Assembly: GCF_003719195.1 (NCBI RefSeq)
Contig: NZ_CP024996.1
Span: forward strand, 4,154,001 to 4,218,000
From: Herbaspirillum rubrisubalbicans
Lineage (GTDB): Bacteria > Pseudomonadota > Gammaproteobacteria > Burkholderiales > Burkholderiaceae_D
DNA length: 64,000 bases
Direction: 5' to 3'
The position numbers and the translations under genes are program-made. The notes beneath the pieces are model-generated. The model made no database searches, had not been told where the DNA came from, and saw only the letters and a program-made list of their open reading frames with translations. This document shows, piece by piece, positions 1 to 9,619 of the stretch; position 1 is the stretch's first letter, and the number at the start of each line of letters is the position of its first letter.

Positions 1-1692
1 GGGGCCGATATCGAACCGGTCAAGCAAGCCATGATCGCCACCGTCGAATCCTTCAACAGCAACCCGCCCACGGCCGAGGAAATGGCGCGCCTGCGCCGCG
101 AAAGCGCCAACAACTTCGAGACCTTGCAGAACAATCCGCAACAGATGGCGGTAGCCATGTCCAATGCCATTGCACGCGGCGACTGGCGCCTGCTCTTCAT
201 CGAACGCGACCTCGAACAGCGCTTGAGCAGCGCCGACATTGCCACCGCCGCCGGCAAGTACTTCCGCCGCGATAACCGTACCGTCGGTCTGTATATCCCG
301 GAAGATCATCCGCAGCGCGCCGAGATACCACCCGCGCCCAGCGTGGACGCATTGCTGGCGCAATACCAGCCGCGCGCGCCCATCGCTGCCGGCGAAGCCT
401 TCGATCCGGCACCGGGCAACATCGAACAGCGTACCACCCGCATCGCCCCTGGACAGCCACCGCACGCCGCCCTGAAGCTGGCGCTGCTGCCCAAGCAGTC
501 ACGCGGGCAGACGGTCTCGGTGAGCATGAACCTGGAGTTCGGGGATGCCGACAGCCTCTTCGGCCAGCGCGCCGTGGCCCAGCTGACCGCGGCCATGCTC
601 ATGCGCGGCACCAGCACACTGGATCGCCGCCAGTTGGCCGATGAATTCACGCGCCTGAAGATCAACGGCAACGTCTATCGTTTCCAGACCACCCGCGAGA
701 ACCTGAACGCGGCCATCGCCCTGGCGGGTGAAGTATTACGTCATCCGCGCATGGACCCGGCCGAATTCGCGCAATTGAAGAATGAAACCGTGGCCGCGCT
801 GGAAGCCACCCGCAAGGAACCCGACGCACGCGCCGCCGAAGCGCTGCAACTACACTTCGACCATTACCCGGCCGGCGACTGGCGCGCCGCACGCACGCTG
901 GAAGAGCGCATTGCCGCCGTGCAGGCGGTCACGCTGGAACAGGTCCTGGCCTTCCATCGCCGCTTCTATGGCGCCTCGCATGGCGAAGTGGCTATCGTCG
1001 GCGACTTCGATGCCCAGGCTGCACGCAGCGCCATCGACCAGGCCTTCGCCAGCTGGTCCAGCGCCGCACCCTATGCGCGCATCCTGCGCACCTGGTCCGA
1101 TATCGCGCCCGAGCGCATCCTCATCGATACCCCCGACAAGGAAAATGGCGTCTATCTGGCGCGCCAGAATCTGCGCCTGCGTGATGATGACCCCGACTAT
1201 GCGGCGCTGGTCGTGGCCAATTACCTGCTGGGCGCATCCAGCCTGAAGTCGCGCCTGGGCGATCGCGTGCGCCAGCAGGATGGGCTGTCCTACGGCATCA
1301 ACAGCGGCCTGCAGATCGGCGCCATCAGCGACGCCGGTTACCTTGTCATCCACGCCATCGCCACACCGCAGAACATGGACAAGGTCGATGCCGCCGTGCG
1401 CGAGGAACTCGAGCGTCTGCTCAAGGATGGCTTTAGCGAGGATGAATTATTGCGCGCCAAGTCCGGCATCCTGCAACAGCGCAACCAGCAGCGTAGCAGC
1501 GACGGCGGCATGGCCACCGGCTGGACCGCCCTGCTGAACCTGGACCGCAGCTTCCTGTGGCAGCAGCAGCTGGACCTGAAGCTGGCCGACCTGACGCTGG
1601 CGCAATTGAATGCAGCCGTGCGCAAGTACATTGACCCGGCGCGCATGACGGTGGTGATGGCACGCGATGCGGCCAAGGCCGCACAGCGCTGA
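1..1692 (+). CDS. M16 family zinc peptidase, 3' part of the gene
   Basis: The reading frame is open from the first base of the window, so the start and N-terminal part lie upstream; 563 residues are visible. The family (pitrilysin/insulinase/PqqL-like) consists of tandem LuxS/MPP-like domains, and the zinc site HxxEH is in the first domain, which is not in this window. What is visible is the end of the first half, then a proline-rich linker near residue 120 and a second M16 domain (roughly residues 150-560) with the typical stretch around FHRRFYGASHGEVAIVGDFD and an R-Y/LSYG-type substrate-loop region near residue 430. This second domain is normally non-catalytic and helps close the chamber. 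The gene is probably periplasmic, but the signal peptide cannot be checked. It ends just before a terminator hairpin that now flanks an insertion sequence. Confidence 0.85.
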   Translation, partial: GADIEPVKQAMIATVESFNSNPPTAEEMARLRRESANNFETLQNNPQQMAVAMSNAIARGDWRLLFIERDLEQRLSSADIATAAGKYFRRDNRTVGLYIPEDHPQRAEIPPAPSVDALLAQYQPRAPIAAGEAFDPAPGNIEQRTTRIAPGQPPHAALKLALLPKQSRGQTVSVSMNLEFGDADSLFGQRAVAQLTAAMLMRGTSTLDRRQLADEFTRLKINGNVYRFQTTRENLNAAIALAGEVLRHPRMDPAEFAQLKNETVAALEATRKEPDARAAEALQLHFDHYPAGDWRAARTLEERIAAVQAVTLEQVLAFHRRFYGASHGEVAIVGDFDAQAARSAIDQAFASWSSAAPYARILRTWSDIAPERILIDTPDKENGVYLARQNLRLRDDDPDYAALVVANYLLGASSLKSRLGDRVRQQDGLSYGINSGLQIGAISDAGYLVIHAIATPQNMDKVDAAVREELERLLKDGFSEDELLRAKSGILQQRNQQRSSDGGMATGWTALLNLDRSFLWQQQLDLKLADLTLAQLNAAVRKYIDPARMTVVMARDAAKAAQR

Positions 1693-1705
1693 TGGACAAA
1701 AAAAT

Positions 1706-1728
1706 GGCCGTGTCACGCAGACACGGCC
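1706..1728 (+). repeat. Left copy of the 23-bp target duplication (terminator hairpin)
   Basis: A near-perfect hairpin with 9-bp arms GGCCGTGTC/GACACGGCC and loop ACGCA. It is preceded by seven A's and follows the M16 stop codon by 13 bases. An identical direct copy lies at 3295-3317, followed by ATTTTT. The original site was probably a bidirectional terminator between the M16 gene and rpiA, duplicated whole by IS insertion. Confidence 0.8.
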
Positions 1729-3294
1729 CAGGTTGATGACGAACCCCGTGTTTTCGAACACGGGGTTTTGTTTTTCAGGCGCAGGTAATTTGCAGATGGT
1801 CGATGGCGCAGAAGCCAAGCAAGGCGCGCATTTTTCGCTGTAGCCACTTTTGTACGCTGGCAGAGGCGCTCAAGCCGTGTAAAAGCGCGCGCAAGCGCGC
1901 CACCAACAGGGCAATCTTCTTCATGTTCTGGGCCGCCGCCGCCAACAAGCACTGCTCGGCGACCTTGCGCAATCCCCGCATACGGGCATAACGATGTCCG
2001 TGCAATTGCTTGGCGTCGGCGAAGCTGCGTTCTACCGTTTCCTTGCGTCGGGCATAGATGCGCTTGCCCCATTCGGTACGACGCCGATCATCCACCTTCT
2101 CCTTGGAACGCTCCCACACATGGCGCGTCACCACCTTGACCGCATTGGCGCTATTGGTGCATTGCTCGCGTACCTTGCAGCCTCGGCATTGCTCAGGGTT
2201 GGATTTGTATTCCCGATACCCCAGTCGATTGGTCGTGCTGTAGCGCAAGGGTTGACCCTGCGGGCAGATGTATTCGTCACGGTAGGCATCGTACTCATAC
2301 GCCCGTTTAAAGAATGTCCCCGGCTTGTGGTTGGGTGTGCGGTAGCCCATCACGCCGCTGATCTCGCGATTCTCCAGTCCCTGGCAGACGGCCGGTGTGA
2401 AGTAGCCCGCATCCAGGCCAACGGCCTGTACATCAAATCCGAACGTCTGGCGCTGACGATCCAGGCGCGCCAGATAAGGCTGACTGTCATGGACTGAGGC
2501 GGGCGTGACATGGGTATCGGTAATGATGGAATGCTTGGCATCGACGGTGCGGTGATCCAGGTAGAAGAAGCCCTTGGGCTTGTCGTCGCGCACCATGTAG
2601 CCACTCTCGGGATCGGTGCGACTGACCTTGATCTCTTTGGTGGGCGGCTCATCATCGTCGTCACGCTTGAGCGGTTTCTTGCCATGCTCGGCACGGTCGA
2701 TATCCACAGCGGCATCCAATTCGGCCAGATAGGCCGAGGGGGTCTGGGTAACTTGAACGTAGTCGAACTTGTTCTTGTTGGCGTTGGCCTTGAGGTGGGT
2801 GCTGTCGCTGTAGAGCACACGGCCATCGACCATGCCGCGTCCAATGGCCTGGCGCACGATCTCGTCGAAGATCTCTTGATAGACGGTGGTATCAATGAAG
2901 CGGCGGCGCCGGTTCTGGGAGAAGGTGGAGGAGTCCGGTACCTTGTCGGTCAAACGGAATCCGGCAAACCAGCGATAGGCCACATTGACCTGGACCTCGC
3001 GGATGAGCTGGCGCTCGCTGCGGATACCGAAGAGGTAACCGATGAACAAGAGCTTGAAGAGTACCACCGGGTCCAGTGCCGGGCGGCCATTGTCGGCGCA
3101 ATACAGATGCGCCACCTTCTCTCGGATGAACTCGAAATCCACCGCCGCGTCGATCTTGCGCAGCAGGTGGTCCTTGGGCACGAGCATCTCGATGGTCACC
3201 ATCTCTAACTCGTGCTGGGCGGCTGTCGGTTTTTTGAGCATGACCGATTAAACAACAAAGCCTTGGCTCTCGCCAAGGCTTTGTCATCAATCTG
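1729..3294. mobile_element. IS1182-family insertion sequence (1566 bp)
   Basis: The ends are CAGGTTGATGAC on the left and, read inward from the right, CAGATTGATGAC, an 11/12 match. The element contains one transposase gene on the minus strand. Hairpins sit just inside each end (about 1743-1765 with a following T-rich run, and 3257-3282), which would block transcription entering from the neighbours. It is flanked by 23-bp direct repeats that are themselves hairpins. The ends were inferred from the repeats and not from a reference copy. Confidence 0.8.
1775..3241 (-). CDS. IS1182-family transposase
   Basis: This 488-residue DDE transposase looks full length for the family. The N terminus carries the IS1182/IS5-type helical DUF772 region (GRPALDPVVLFKLLFIGYLF, near residues 53-72). 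The catalytic core starts near VLYSDSTHLKANANKNK (about residues 143-159, with the first Asp in YSDSTH), followed by a second Asp in VGLDAGYFT and a C-terminal Glu in KETVERSFADAK. A CxxC...C cluster (NPEQCRGCKVREQC) near residue 350 is typical of the family. No frameshift is seen, so the element may still be active. The start ATG at 3241 has no obvious ribosome binding site. Confidence 0.93.
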   Translation of the reverse strand: MLKKPTAAQHELEMVTIEMLVPKDHLLRKIDAAVDFEFIREKVAHLYCADNGRPALDPVVLFKLLFIGYLFGIRSERQLIREVQVNVAYRWFAGFRLTDKVPDSSTFSQNRRRRFIDTTVYQEIFDEIVRQAIGRGMVDGRVLYSDSTHLKANANKNKFDYVQVTQTPSAYLAELDAAVDIDRAEHGKKPLKRDDDDEPPTKEIKVSRTDPESGYMVRDDKPKGFFYLDHRTVDAKHSIITDTHVTPASVHDSQPYLARLDRQRQTFGFDVQAVGLDAGYFTPAVCQGLENREISGVMGYRTPNHKPGTFFKRAYEYDAYRDEYICPQGQPLRYSTTNRLGYREYKSNPEQCRGCKVREQCTNSANAVKVVTRHVWERSKEKVDDRRRTEWGKRIYARRKETVERSFADAKQLHGHRYARMRGLRKVAEQCLLAAAAQNMKKIALLVARLRALLHGLSASASVQKWLQRKMRALLGFCAIDHLQITCA

Positions 3295-3317
3295 GGCCGT
3301 GTCACGCAGACACGGCC
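3295..3317 (+). repeat. Right copy of the 23-bp target duplication (terminator hairpin)
   Basis: Identical in sequence and orientation, including the ACGCA loop, to 1706-1728. Here it is followed by ATTTTT, and it sits 33 bases beyond the rpiA stop codon (rpiA is on the minus strand). Confidence 0.8.
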
Positions 3318-3350
3318 ATTTTTGATTGAGGCCAATACCAACCGGTCGTC

Positions 3351-4022
3351 TCAGAACTCCAGCTTCTTGACACCCTCGGCCGTGCCCAACAGGCAGACAT
3401 TGGCCCCCTGGCGCGCAAACAGGCCATTGGTGACCACACCGACGATGTTGTTGATCTTGTCTTCGATGTCGGCCGGATCGGTGATGGACAGGCCCAGCAG
3501 GTCGATGATGTAGCAACCGTTGTCGGTCACCAGCGGCTGGCCATCCTTCAGACGCAGGCGCGGCTCACCGCCCAGTGCGGCCAGCTTGCGGGCCACCACG
3601 GCGTGCGACATCGGGATCACTTCCACCGGCAGCGGGAACTTGCCCAGCACCTCGACCAGCTTGGAGCCATCGGCGATACAGACGAACTTCTGCGCCACCG
3701 ACGCCACGATCTTCTCGCGCGTGAGCGCAGCACCACCGCCCTTGATCATGGCGCCGGCACCATTGATTTCGTCGGCGCCATCGATATACACCGGCATGGT
3801 CTCGACCTCGTTGAGATCGAACACGGTGATGCCGTGCGAACGCAGGCGTTCGGCGGTGGCTTCGGAGGAGGCCACCGCGCCCTTGATGCGGTGCTTGATC
3901 TTGCCCAGCTCATCGATGAAGAAATTGGCCGTGGAGCCGGTGCCCACACCGATGATTTCGCCATCGACCACGTAGTCGATGGCAGCCTTGGCGACTGCCT
4001 GCTTGAGTTCGTCTTGAGTCAT
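3351..4022 (-). CDS. rpiA: Ribose-5-phosphate isomerase A
   Basis: Cytoplasmic enzyme of the non-oxidative pentose phosphate pathway that interconverts ribose 5-phosphate and ribulose 5-phosphate. The 223-residue product is the usual length. Visible signatures are [13 protein letters not shown] (phosphate loop, near residue 26), YIDGADEI (catalytic Asp region, near residue 80), [12 protein letters not shown] and [17 protein letters not shown]. The start at 4022 gives [10 protein letters not shown], matching the E. coli protein start. The open frame continues upstream to 4157, but that extension runs through a tandem repeat and is not conserved in character. There is no good Shine-Dalgarno sequence before the chosen ATG, which is unusual for a housekeeping gene. 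Confidence 0.96.
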   Translation of the reverse strand: MTQDELKQAVAKAAIDYVVDGEIIGVGTGSTANFFIDELGKIKHRIKGAVASSEATAERLRSHGITVFDLNEVETMPVYIDGADEINGAGAMIKGGGAALTREKIVASVAQKFVCIADGSKLVEVLGKFPLPVEVIPMSHAVVARKLAALGGEPRLRLKDGQPLVTDNGCYIIDLLGLSITDPADIEDKINNIVGVVTNGLFARQGANVCLLGTAEGVKKLEF

Positions 4023-4032
4023 GATTGTGTAT

Positions 4033-4068
4033 GAGTCCAACGTAGAGTCCAACGTAAAGTCCAACTTG
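4033..4068 (+). repeat. 12-bp tandem repeat in the rpiA leader (about 2.8 units)
   Basis: Two exact copies of GAGTCCAACGTA (4033-4044, 4045-4056) are followed by a degenerate third, AAGTCCAACTTG (4057-4068). They lie 11 bases upstream of the rpiA start codon, where the leader and ribosome binding site would be. Confidence 0.75.
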
Positions 4069-4131
4069 AATAAGCCCTGGTTTCCGCTAACCGGAAACGA
4101 ATAAATTCTCAATAAACGGGATGAACGCACA

Positions 4132-5895
4132 TCAGTGCACATCATCCGGTTGCTCATCCAGCGTCTCGAAAAGCGCGATCTGCAAGCGGGAATGCAGCTT
4201 GACCAGCTTGCTCCACAGCAACCACAACAGCCCGGCAGCGGCCGCCAGCACGAAGGCCAGCAGGTTCAGGGGCGGCAGGATACTGGCGCTCAACACGAAG
4301 ATCAGCAGCATGATGCCGACGATGGACATGATGGGCAAGACCTCCGAGACGATCTTGCGCACCCCCGAAGTATACGCTCCCGCGAACTCGGGCTTGACGC
4401 TGACCTCGGCCAACAGCATCGACAGCGCCTGCAGCTTGCGATAGGTGGCGATCAGGAAGGGCAACGACAGCACCAGCGCACAGCCCCAGATGATGGCCTT
4501 CTGCACGTCTGGATCGGGCGTCCAGGCCGAGAGCTGGCGCGACAGGCCATCGACGAAGAAGGCGCCGGCCAGGAACACCGCGATCACCAGCGCCAGGTTG
4601 ACCATCACCTGCATCAGGATACGGCGGATGATGCGTGTCAACTCAGCCCGGTCGCCGGTAGGTTGCAGGCTTTCCAGCCAGCGCGAATACATGCCCAGCA
4701 AACCCGACACACGCGCCGGCACCAGCGTGACCGCCTTGGCCGAGAGCGGATCGGCGGCCTTGATGAGATAAGGCGTGAGCAAGGCGGTGACCGCCGAAAC
4801 CGCCACCACGATGGGATAGAGGAAGTCGCTGGTGACCTTGAGGCTCTGACCCAGCGCGGCGATGATAAAAGAGAACTCGCCGATCTGCGCCAGCCCCATG
4901 CCTACGCGCATGGGCGTGCGCCCGCCCTGCCCGGCCAAGAAGGTGCCCAGGCCGCAACTGATGAGCTTGCCGAAGACCACGGCCAGGGTGATGACGGTGA
5001 TCGGCATCCAGTACTTGACCAGCACGCTGGGATCGAACAGCAGGCCGATGGCCACGAAGAAGATGGCCGAGAACATGTCGCGGATCGGCTCGACCAGGCG
5101 TTCGATGCGATGCAACTGGCGCGCCTCGGCCATCACCGCGCCCACCAGGAAGGCCCCCAGCGCCACGCTGTATTGCAGCTTCATCACCAGCAGGCAGAAG
5201 CCGAACAGCACGCCCAGCACCGCCACCAGCAACATTTCGTCGCTCTTGAAGCGGGCGATGAACGCCAGCAGGCGCGGCACCGCCAGGATGCCCACCACCA
5301 GCGAGACCGTCATGAACAGCACCAGCTTGCCTACCGTAGTGAAGACTTCGGTGGAGTCCACCGAACCGCTGGTGGCTACCCCCGAGAGCAGCGCGATCAT
5401 GCCGATGGCCAGGATATCCTCGACAATCAGGATGCCGAAGATGATCTGGGCGAACTTCTCGTTCTTCATGCCCAGCTCGTTCAAGGCCTTGACGATGATG
5501 GTGGTGGAGGACACGGCCAGCATGGCGCCCAGGAAGATGGCGTCCATCCGCTTCCAGCCGAAGTAGAGACCGATCTCGTAACCGATCCAGATCATCAGCA
5601 GGATTTCGGCAGCAGCGCCGATGAAGGCGGTGGCACCGACCTTGGCCAGCTTCTTGAGACTGAATTCCAGCCCCAGCGAGAACAGCAGAAAGATCACGCC
5701 CAGCTCCGAGAGGATATGCACGGTCTTCTCATCCTGGATCAGGTCGTAGGGCGGAGTATGCGGGCCGATAATGACGCCGGCCACGATATAGCCCAGCACC
5801 ACCGGTTGTTTCAACTTGTTGAAGACGACCGTGACGATGCCGGCAATGAGCATGATGATTGCCATGTCCTGGATGAATAACTCGACTTCGTGCAT
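4132..5895 (-). CDS. CPA2-family monovalent cation:proton antiporter (KefB/KefC-like, no RCK domain)
   Basis: Inner-membrane exchanger of the Na_H_Exchanger fold, expected to move K+ or Na+ against H+. The 587-residue product starts at ATG 5895 ([16 protein letters not shown]). Residues 1 to about 390 carry the transport domain, with the family signatures [44 protein letters not shown] and [12 protein letters not shown] further set of hydrophobic helices follows (about 440-580), ending in a charged tail. No TrkA-N/RCK nucleotide-binding domain is visible, unlike KefB, KefC and YbaL, so gating by glutathione adducts or NAD is not supported. The gene is upstream of rpiA on the same strand with a 109-bp gap. 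The ion specificity cannot be read from sequence. Confidence 0.85.
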   Translation of the reverse strand: MHEVELFIQDMAIIMLIAGIVTVVFNKLKQPVVLGYIVAGVIIGPHTPPYDLIQDEKTVHILSELGVIFLLFSLGLEFSLKKLAKVGATAFIGAAAEILLMIWIGYEIGLYFGWKRMDAIFLGAMLAVSSTTIIVKALNELGMKNEKFAQIIFGILIVEDILAIGMIALLSGVATSGSVDSTEVFTTVGKLVLFMTVSLVVGILAVPRLLAFIARFKSDEMLLVAVLGVLFGFCLLVMKLQYSVALGAFLVGAVMAEARQLHRIERLVEPIRDMFSAIFFVAIGLLFDPSVLVKYWMPITVITLAVVFGKLISCGLGTFLAGQGGRTPMRVGMGLAQIGEFSFIIAALGQSLKVTSDFLYPIVVAVSAVTALLTPYLIKAADPLSAKAVTLVPARVSGLLGMYSRWLESLQPTGDRAELTRIIRRILMQVMVNLALVIAVFLAGAFFVDGLSRQLSAWTPDPDVQKAIIWGCALVLSLPFLIATYRKLQALSMLLAEVSVKPEFAGAYTSGVRKIVSEVLPIMSIVGIMLLIFVLSASILPPLNLLAFVLAAAAGLLWLLWSKLVKLHSRLQIALFETLDEQPDDVH

Positions 5896-6360
5896 CGTGC
5901 GGGATTTCCTTTCTGTAGAGATGAGGGCAAGTTCCAACAGGTCAGCGGGCCAGCGGTGCCGGGCAATGCTGCGCCTGGCGACTGCCGAGGCCGCGGACGG
6001 TGGATGATAGGGAATGCCGGTGCTGCTGACTGGCCGGCCTTGCGGGCGCCGGCGCTGGATGCTGATCTGTGTCCGCTCTTGCTGCCTGTGACCACGGTTG
6101 CCCGTGCGAGGACGCAGCGGCAGGAAGCTTCGCCGCACACTGCTGGATGCCCCGAAAATAACACATCTGACAAGTTCACTGCAATGCAAACAGTGTGCCT
6201 GCATTCGCGCACATGACTCCCGCAAGGCGGGAGCAAGGGGCCTGAAACTAAGTAAACTTAGTAAATCCAGTCGTCAGGCGCTATGAAAGAGGCGCTGCAG
6301 CTCTAAGGAAGCGCCATTGATGAGTCGGTTTCCAGCGCGGACCGACCGGTCCTGACCAGA
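5896..6360. other. Intergenic, no gene supported
   Basis: 465 bp between the start of the antiporter gene and the end of the Lrp-type gene. Short open frames exist on both strands but none has a ribosome binding site and a recognisable product. The stretch near 6240-6260 has a short repeated AAGTAAA motif. I see no RNA gene here. Confidence 0.5.
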
Positions 6361-6873
6361 TCAGCCCGGCACCCGCACTTGCACCTCGACCGCCTTTTCG
6401 TCGAAGGCGATGCGGGTGGTGAACTTGGCCCGCTTCATAGGGAACCGTGACTGGAAATGACGCACATTACCGGAACCGGAGATCACACGTCTGACGAACT
6501 GGTAGTAGGCATCCATGTCGATGACATGCACCGCCAGGAAATAATCGTACTCACCCGAGACGAAATAGCACTGCATCACCTCGGCCTCCTTGGCCATGCG
6601 CTGCTCGAAGTCCTGCATGTGCTGGTCGGACTGGTTGTTGAGCGATATCTCCAGGAAGGCTAGCATTCCGTAACCCAGTGCGAACGGGTCCACCATCGCC
6701 ACCTCGGCGCTGATGATGCCGGCCTCGCGCAGCTCGCGGATGCGGCGCAGGCAGGTCGGTTGCGAGATGTGCAGTTTCTCCGCCAGCACCCGCGTGGAAA
6801 TCTGGTTGTCCTTTTGCAGCATGTTGAGCAGTTTGCGATCCACCTTGTCGAGCGTGTGAAGTTTGGCTGGCAT
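6361..6873 (-). CDS. Lrp/AsnC-family transcriptional regulator
   Basis: The 170-residue product is typical in size. Residues 9-60 form the AsnC-type helix-turn-helix (DKVDRKLLNMLQKD...STRVLAEKLHISQPTCLRRI), and residues 70-155 the ligand-sensing RAM/AsnC_trans_reg domain (GYGMLAFLEISLN; VMQCYFVSGEYDYFLAV). Proteins of this family sense amino acids as octamers and often act on adjacent genes. It is divergent from the LivK-type binding protein at 7076 with a 202-bp shared promoter region, so control of branched-chain amino-acid uptake is a reasonable inference. No operator was identified. Confidence 0.93.
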   Translation of the reverse strand: MPAKLHTLDKVDRKLLNMLQKDNQISTRVLAEKLHISQPTCLRRIRELREAGIISAEVAMVDPFALGYGMLAFLEISLNNQSDQHMQDFEQRMAKEAEVMQCYFVSGEYDYFLAVHVIDMDAYYQFVRRVISGSGNVRHFQSRFPMKRAKFTTRIAFDEKAVEVQVRVPG

Positions 6874-7075
6874 GGGACAAATATGAAGATGATTTTCAGG
6901 TCAGCCGCGCAAAAAAAACTTGGCTTGGCCGATTCTTATGTTGTACCGTCGCATTATTCAGAAAGTCGGAGACGAAAGCAAAGCGGGACGCCCAGTCGCC
7001 GCAACAAAGATCTGAATAAACTGAGTTGTGAGACAAAACATTAAAAGTGGTCAATCCAATCTACAGAGGAATCCT

Positions 7076-8218
7076 ATGAAACTCAAGTGCGCCATCCTTC
7101 CCTTAACTGCTGCAATCGGTATGGCATTCGCAGGCGCGGCGTATGCCCAGGAAGTCATCAAGATCGCTCACGTCGGCCCGCTCTCCGGCCCCAACGCCCA
7201 CATGGGCAAGGACAATGAGAACGGTGCCCGCATGGCGGTGGACGAATTGAACGCCAAGGGCTTCACCATTGGCGGCAAGAAGGTCAAGTTCGAACTGCTG
7301 GGTGAAGACGACGCGTCCGATCCCAAGCAAGCCACGGCGGTAGCCACCAAGCTGGTCGACCAGAAGGTCGCCGCAGTGATCGGCCACCTCAATTCCGGCA
7401 CCACCATCCCGGCCTCCAAGATCTACAGCGACGCCGGCATTCCGCAAGTCTCCCCCTCGGCCACCAATCCGAAGTATACCCAACAAGGTTTCAAGACCAC
7501 CTTCCGCGTGGTCGCCAACGATGCGCAACTGGGTGCCGCACTGGGCAAGTATGCCGTGCAGAAGCTGGGTACCAAGCAGATCGCCGTCATCGATGACCGT
7601 ACCGCCTACGGCCAGGGCGTAGCGCAGGAATTCGCCAAGGGCGCCAAGGCTGCTGGCGGCACCATCGTCGGCACCCAGTTCACCAATGACAAGGCCACCG
7701 ACTTCAACGCCATCCTGACTTCGCTCAAGGGCAAGAAGCCGGACGTGATCTTCTTCGGCGGCATGGACGCCGTGGGTGGCCCGATGCTGCGCCAGATGAA
7801 GCAGTTGGGTATCAGCGCCAAGTTCATGGGTGGCGACGGTATCTGTACCGGTTCCCTGCCCGGCCTGGCCGGTGATGGCCTGGGCGACGACCAGGTGGTA
7901 TGCGCCGAAGCAGGTGGCGTGGATGAAGCCGGCAAGAAGGGCATGGATGACTTCCGCGCAGCCTACAAGAAGAAGTTCGGCATCGACGTGGTCTACAACG
8001 CCGCCTACGCCTACGACGCCACCATGACGGTGGCTGACGCCATGGCCAAGGCCGGCTCTGCCGATCCCAAGAAGTACCTGCCCGAACTGGCCAAGATCAG
8101 CCACAAGGGCGTGACCGGCGTGATCGCCTTTGACGCCCATGGCGACGTCAAGGATGGCTCGCTGACCCTGTACACCTACAAGGGCGGTCAACGCACCCTG
8201 CTGGCGGTGACCAAGTAA
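7076..8218 (+). CDS. Branched-chain amino acid ABC transporter, periplasmic binding protein (LivK-like)
   Basis: Periplasmic receptor of an ABC importer for leucine, isoleucine, valine or related compounds. The 380-residue product has a signal peptide cut after AGAAYAQ (about residue 22), followed by the type I periplasmic fold (Peripla_BP_6): IKIAHVGPLSGPNAHMGKD, ARMAVDELNAKG, VIGHLNSGTTIPASKIYSDA and IPQVSPSATNP. ATG 7076 has a good ribosome binding site (AGAGGAATCCT) and gives the signal peptide directly. No permease or ATPase genes are nearby, so this is an orphan binding protein or one that feeds a transporter encoded elsewhere. The divergent Lrp-type gene probably regulates it. Confidence 0.93.
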   Translation: MKLKCAILPLTAAIGMAFAGAAYAQEVIKIAHVGPLSGPNAHMGKDNENGARMAVDELNAKGFTIGGKKVKFELLGEDDASDPKQATAVATKLVDQKVAAVIGHLNSGTTIPASKIYSDAGIPQVSPSATNPKYTQQGFKTTFRVVANDAQLGAALGKYAVQKLGTKQIAVIDDRTAYGQGVAQEFAKGAKAAGGTIVGTQFTNDKATDFNAILTSLKGKKPDVIFFGGMDAVGGPMLRQMKQLGISAKFMGGDGICTGSLPGLAGDGLGDDQVVCAEAGGVDEAGKKGMDDFRAAYKKKFGIDVVYNAAYAYDATMTVADAMAKAGSADPKKYLPELAKISHKGVTGVIAFDAHGDVKDGSLTLYTYKGGQRTLLAVTK

Positions 8219-8241
8219 GCACTGGACGGTCCATGCAGCGC

Positions 8242-8272
8242 AACGCCCTCGATGTGAATCGGGGGCGTTTTC
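8242..8272 (+). terminator. Rho-independent terminator of the LivK-type gene
   Basis: Stem AACGCCC(T)CGAT / ATCG(G)GGGCGTT with a short loop, followed by TTTTCGTTT. It lies 24 bases after the stop codon. Confidence 0.75.
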
Positions 8273-8414
8273 GTTTGGGGTACGGGGTGGTTGTGGCGAG
8301 CAAGTCTGACCACTCCTGATCGCTCGCTATAAGTCATACGTAAATCGTATTGATCGTTTCCGTGATGGCCGGGCTTACCAAGTTTTTGGAATTTTTTGAA
8401 TATAGGCGATTTCA

Positions 8415-8741
8415 CTACTTGGCCAATTCTTTTTCCAACTCTGCCTTGCTCATCCCCGAGCGCCCCTTGATATGCCGGGCTGCCGCCTCGGCATAGAGCT
8501 GCTTGTAGGTACGACCACCCGCGCCTGTGTGCGAGCGCAAGCCACCGCGACGGGAGGGCGACATGTCCTCTGTGGAGGTCTTGCTGGCCGATTTGGATTC
8601 GCCGTGCTGCGCCCGCTCCTTGTTGACGGTACGCGCAGCAATTTCCTCCGCACGGCGGGTGCCGGTACCGCGCTTCACGGCGCTGGACTTGATGTGTTCA
8701 TATTGACGTTCGCGCTTATTGCTCCATGCGGTCTGCGGCAT
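8415..8741 (-). CDS. Small basic protein with C-terminal Rho_N/SAP-like motif
   Basis: A 108-residue, highly charged cytoplasmic protein. Similar proteins are often annotated as plasmid stabilisation proteins. The N-terminal half (MPQTAWSNKRERQYEHIKSS, then AEEIAARTVNKERA) is the conserved part of this family. The last 30 residues (YAEAAARHIKGRSGMSKAEL) resemble the short helix-hairpin Rho_N fold that binds nucleic acid. ATG 8741 is chosen because AGGAGG lies just upstream; the frame continues to 8858 without a better start. The cellular role is not established. Confidence 0.8.
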   Translation of the reverse strand: MPQTAWSNKRERQYEHIKSSAVKRGTGTRRAEEIAARTVNKERAQHGESKSASKTSTEDMSPSRRGGLRSHTGAGGRTYKQLYAEAAARHIKGRSGMSKAELEKELAK

Positions 8742-9009
8742 GATGGCCTCCTGTTGGACTGAGCCCAGGCGTGATGGCGTCCCCGGGCGGTGGGGGTTCG
8801 AAGTTACCGCGTGCTTGTTTCCTATGTTAGGAAATGCCCTCTTACCTCGCCATTCCACAGTCGCTCAAAGCATTGTCAGACATATGGACCTGTCCAAATA
8901 CGCGAATTTTGATGCTACATGGAAAGAATATTCATATCCCTTGATAAAAAACCTTTCCCACCCCGCTCAGTCCAACCGCTCTCAATCAAAAGACAGGCGG
9001 GAGGGATCG

Positions 9010-9510
9010 ATGAAACAGATCATGGGCATCTTCGGGGTGGTACATGGAGTGATTGCTGTGTTGTTTGCCTTGGCAGCGCTGGCACTCATTGCCATTGCCG
9101 CGCGGATGGGATTTGAGGCGCTCACCGAAGGCATGGGATTGGCGCAGGCCCTGATTGAGGCCATCGGCATCCTGGCTGCTGCGGTCGTGGCTTTCCAGAT
9201 TGCCGAGACCATCACCGAGGAAGAAGTCGTGCGCGACGCCAACATCAGCGCCCCGACCCGGGTGCGCCGCTTCCTGTCGCGCTTTTTCGTGGTGGTGATC
9301 GTCGCCCTGGCCATCGAAGGCTTGGTCATGACCTTCCGCGCGGTACACGAAGAAGCCACCGACCTGATCTATGCCGCCGCCCTGCTGGCCGGCACTGGGG
9401 TACTGTTGGCGGCCTGGGGTTATTTCATTTATTGCAACCGCGCTGCCGAGGAGCTGGAGCCGGACGCGATGAAAGAGGCCAAGGAAGAGGACAAGAAGAT
9501 TGATGGATGA
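9010..9510 (+). CDS. Four-helix inner-membrane protein of unknown function
   Basis: A 166-residue protein with hydrophobic helices at about residues 8-30, 45-63, 88-110 and 120-140, a short charged loop TITEEEVVRDANIS between the second and third, and an acidic/basic tail. GGAGGGATCG before ATG 9010 sets the start. No family motif was recognised. It is the last backbone gene before the prophage and probably host-encoded, since the GC content and codon use match the backbone. Confidence 0.8.
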   Translation: MKQIMGIFGVVHGVIAVLFALAALALIAIAARMGFEALTEGMGLAQALIEAIGILAAAVVAFQIAETITEEEVVRDANISAPTRVRRFLSRFFVVVIVALAIEGLVMTFRAVHEEATDLIYAAALLAGTGVLLAAWGYFIYCNRAAEELEPDAMKEAKEEDKKIDG

Positions 9511-9619
9511 GGCTGGCGGACTGCAACAGCCGGGCTCCGGCGCGGCGGTCTGGTCGCCCGTTGGGGCAAATGAAGGGGATTTCCGCGCTGGGGGAGTGGA
9601 ATTAGTGGAAAGAAACCGC

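Noticed and set aside
4135..5880. 581-codon plus-strand frame opposite the antiporter gene
   Set aside because: Antisense shadow rich in Gln, His, Asp and Arg, as expected from the complement of a GC-rich membrane-protein gene.
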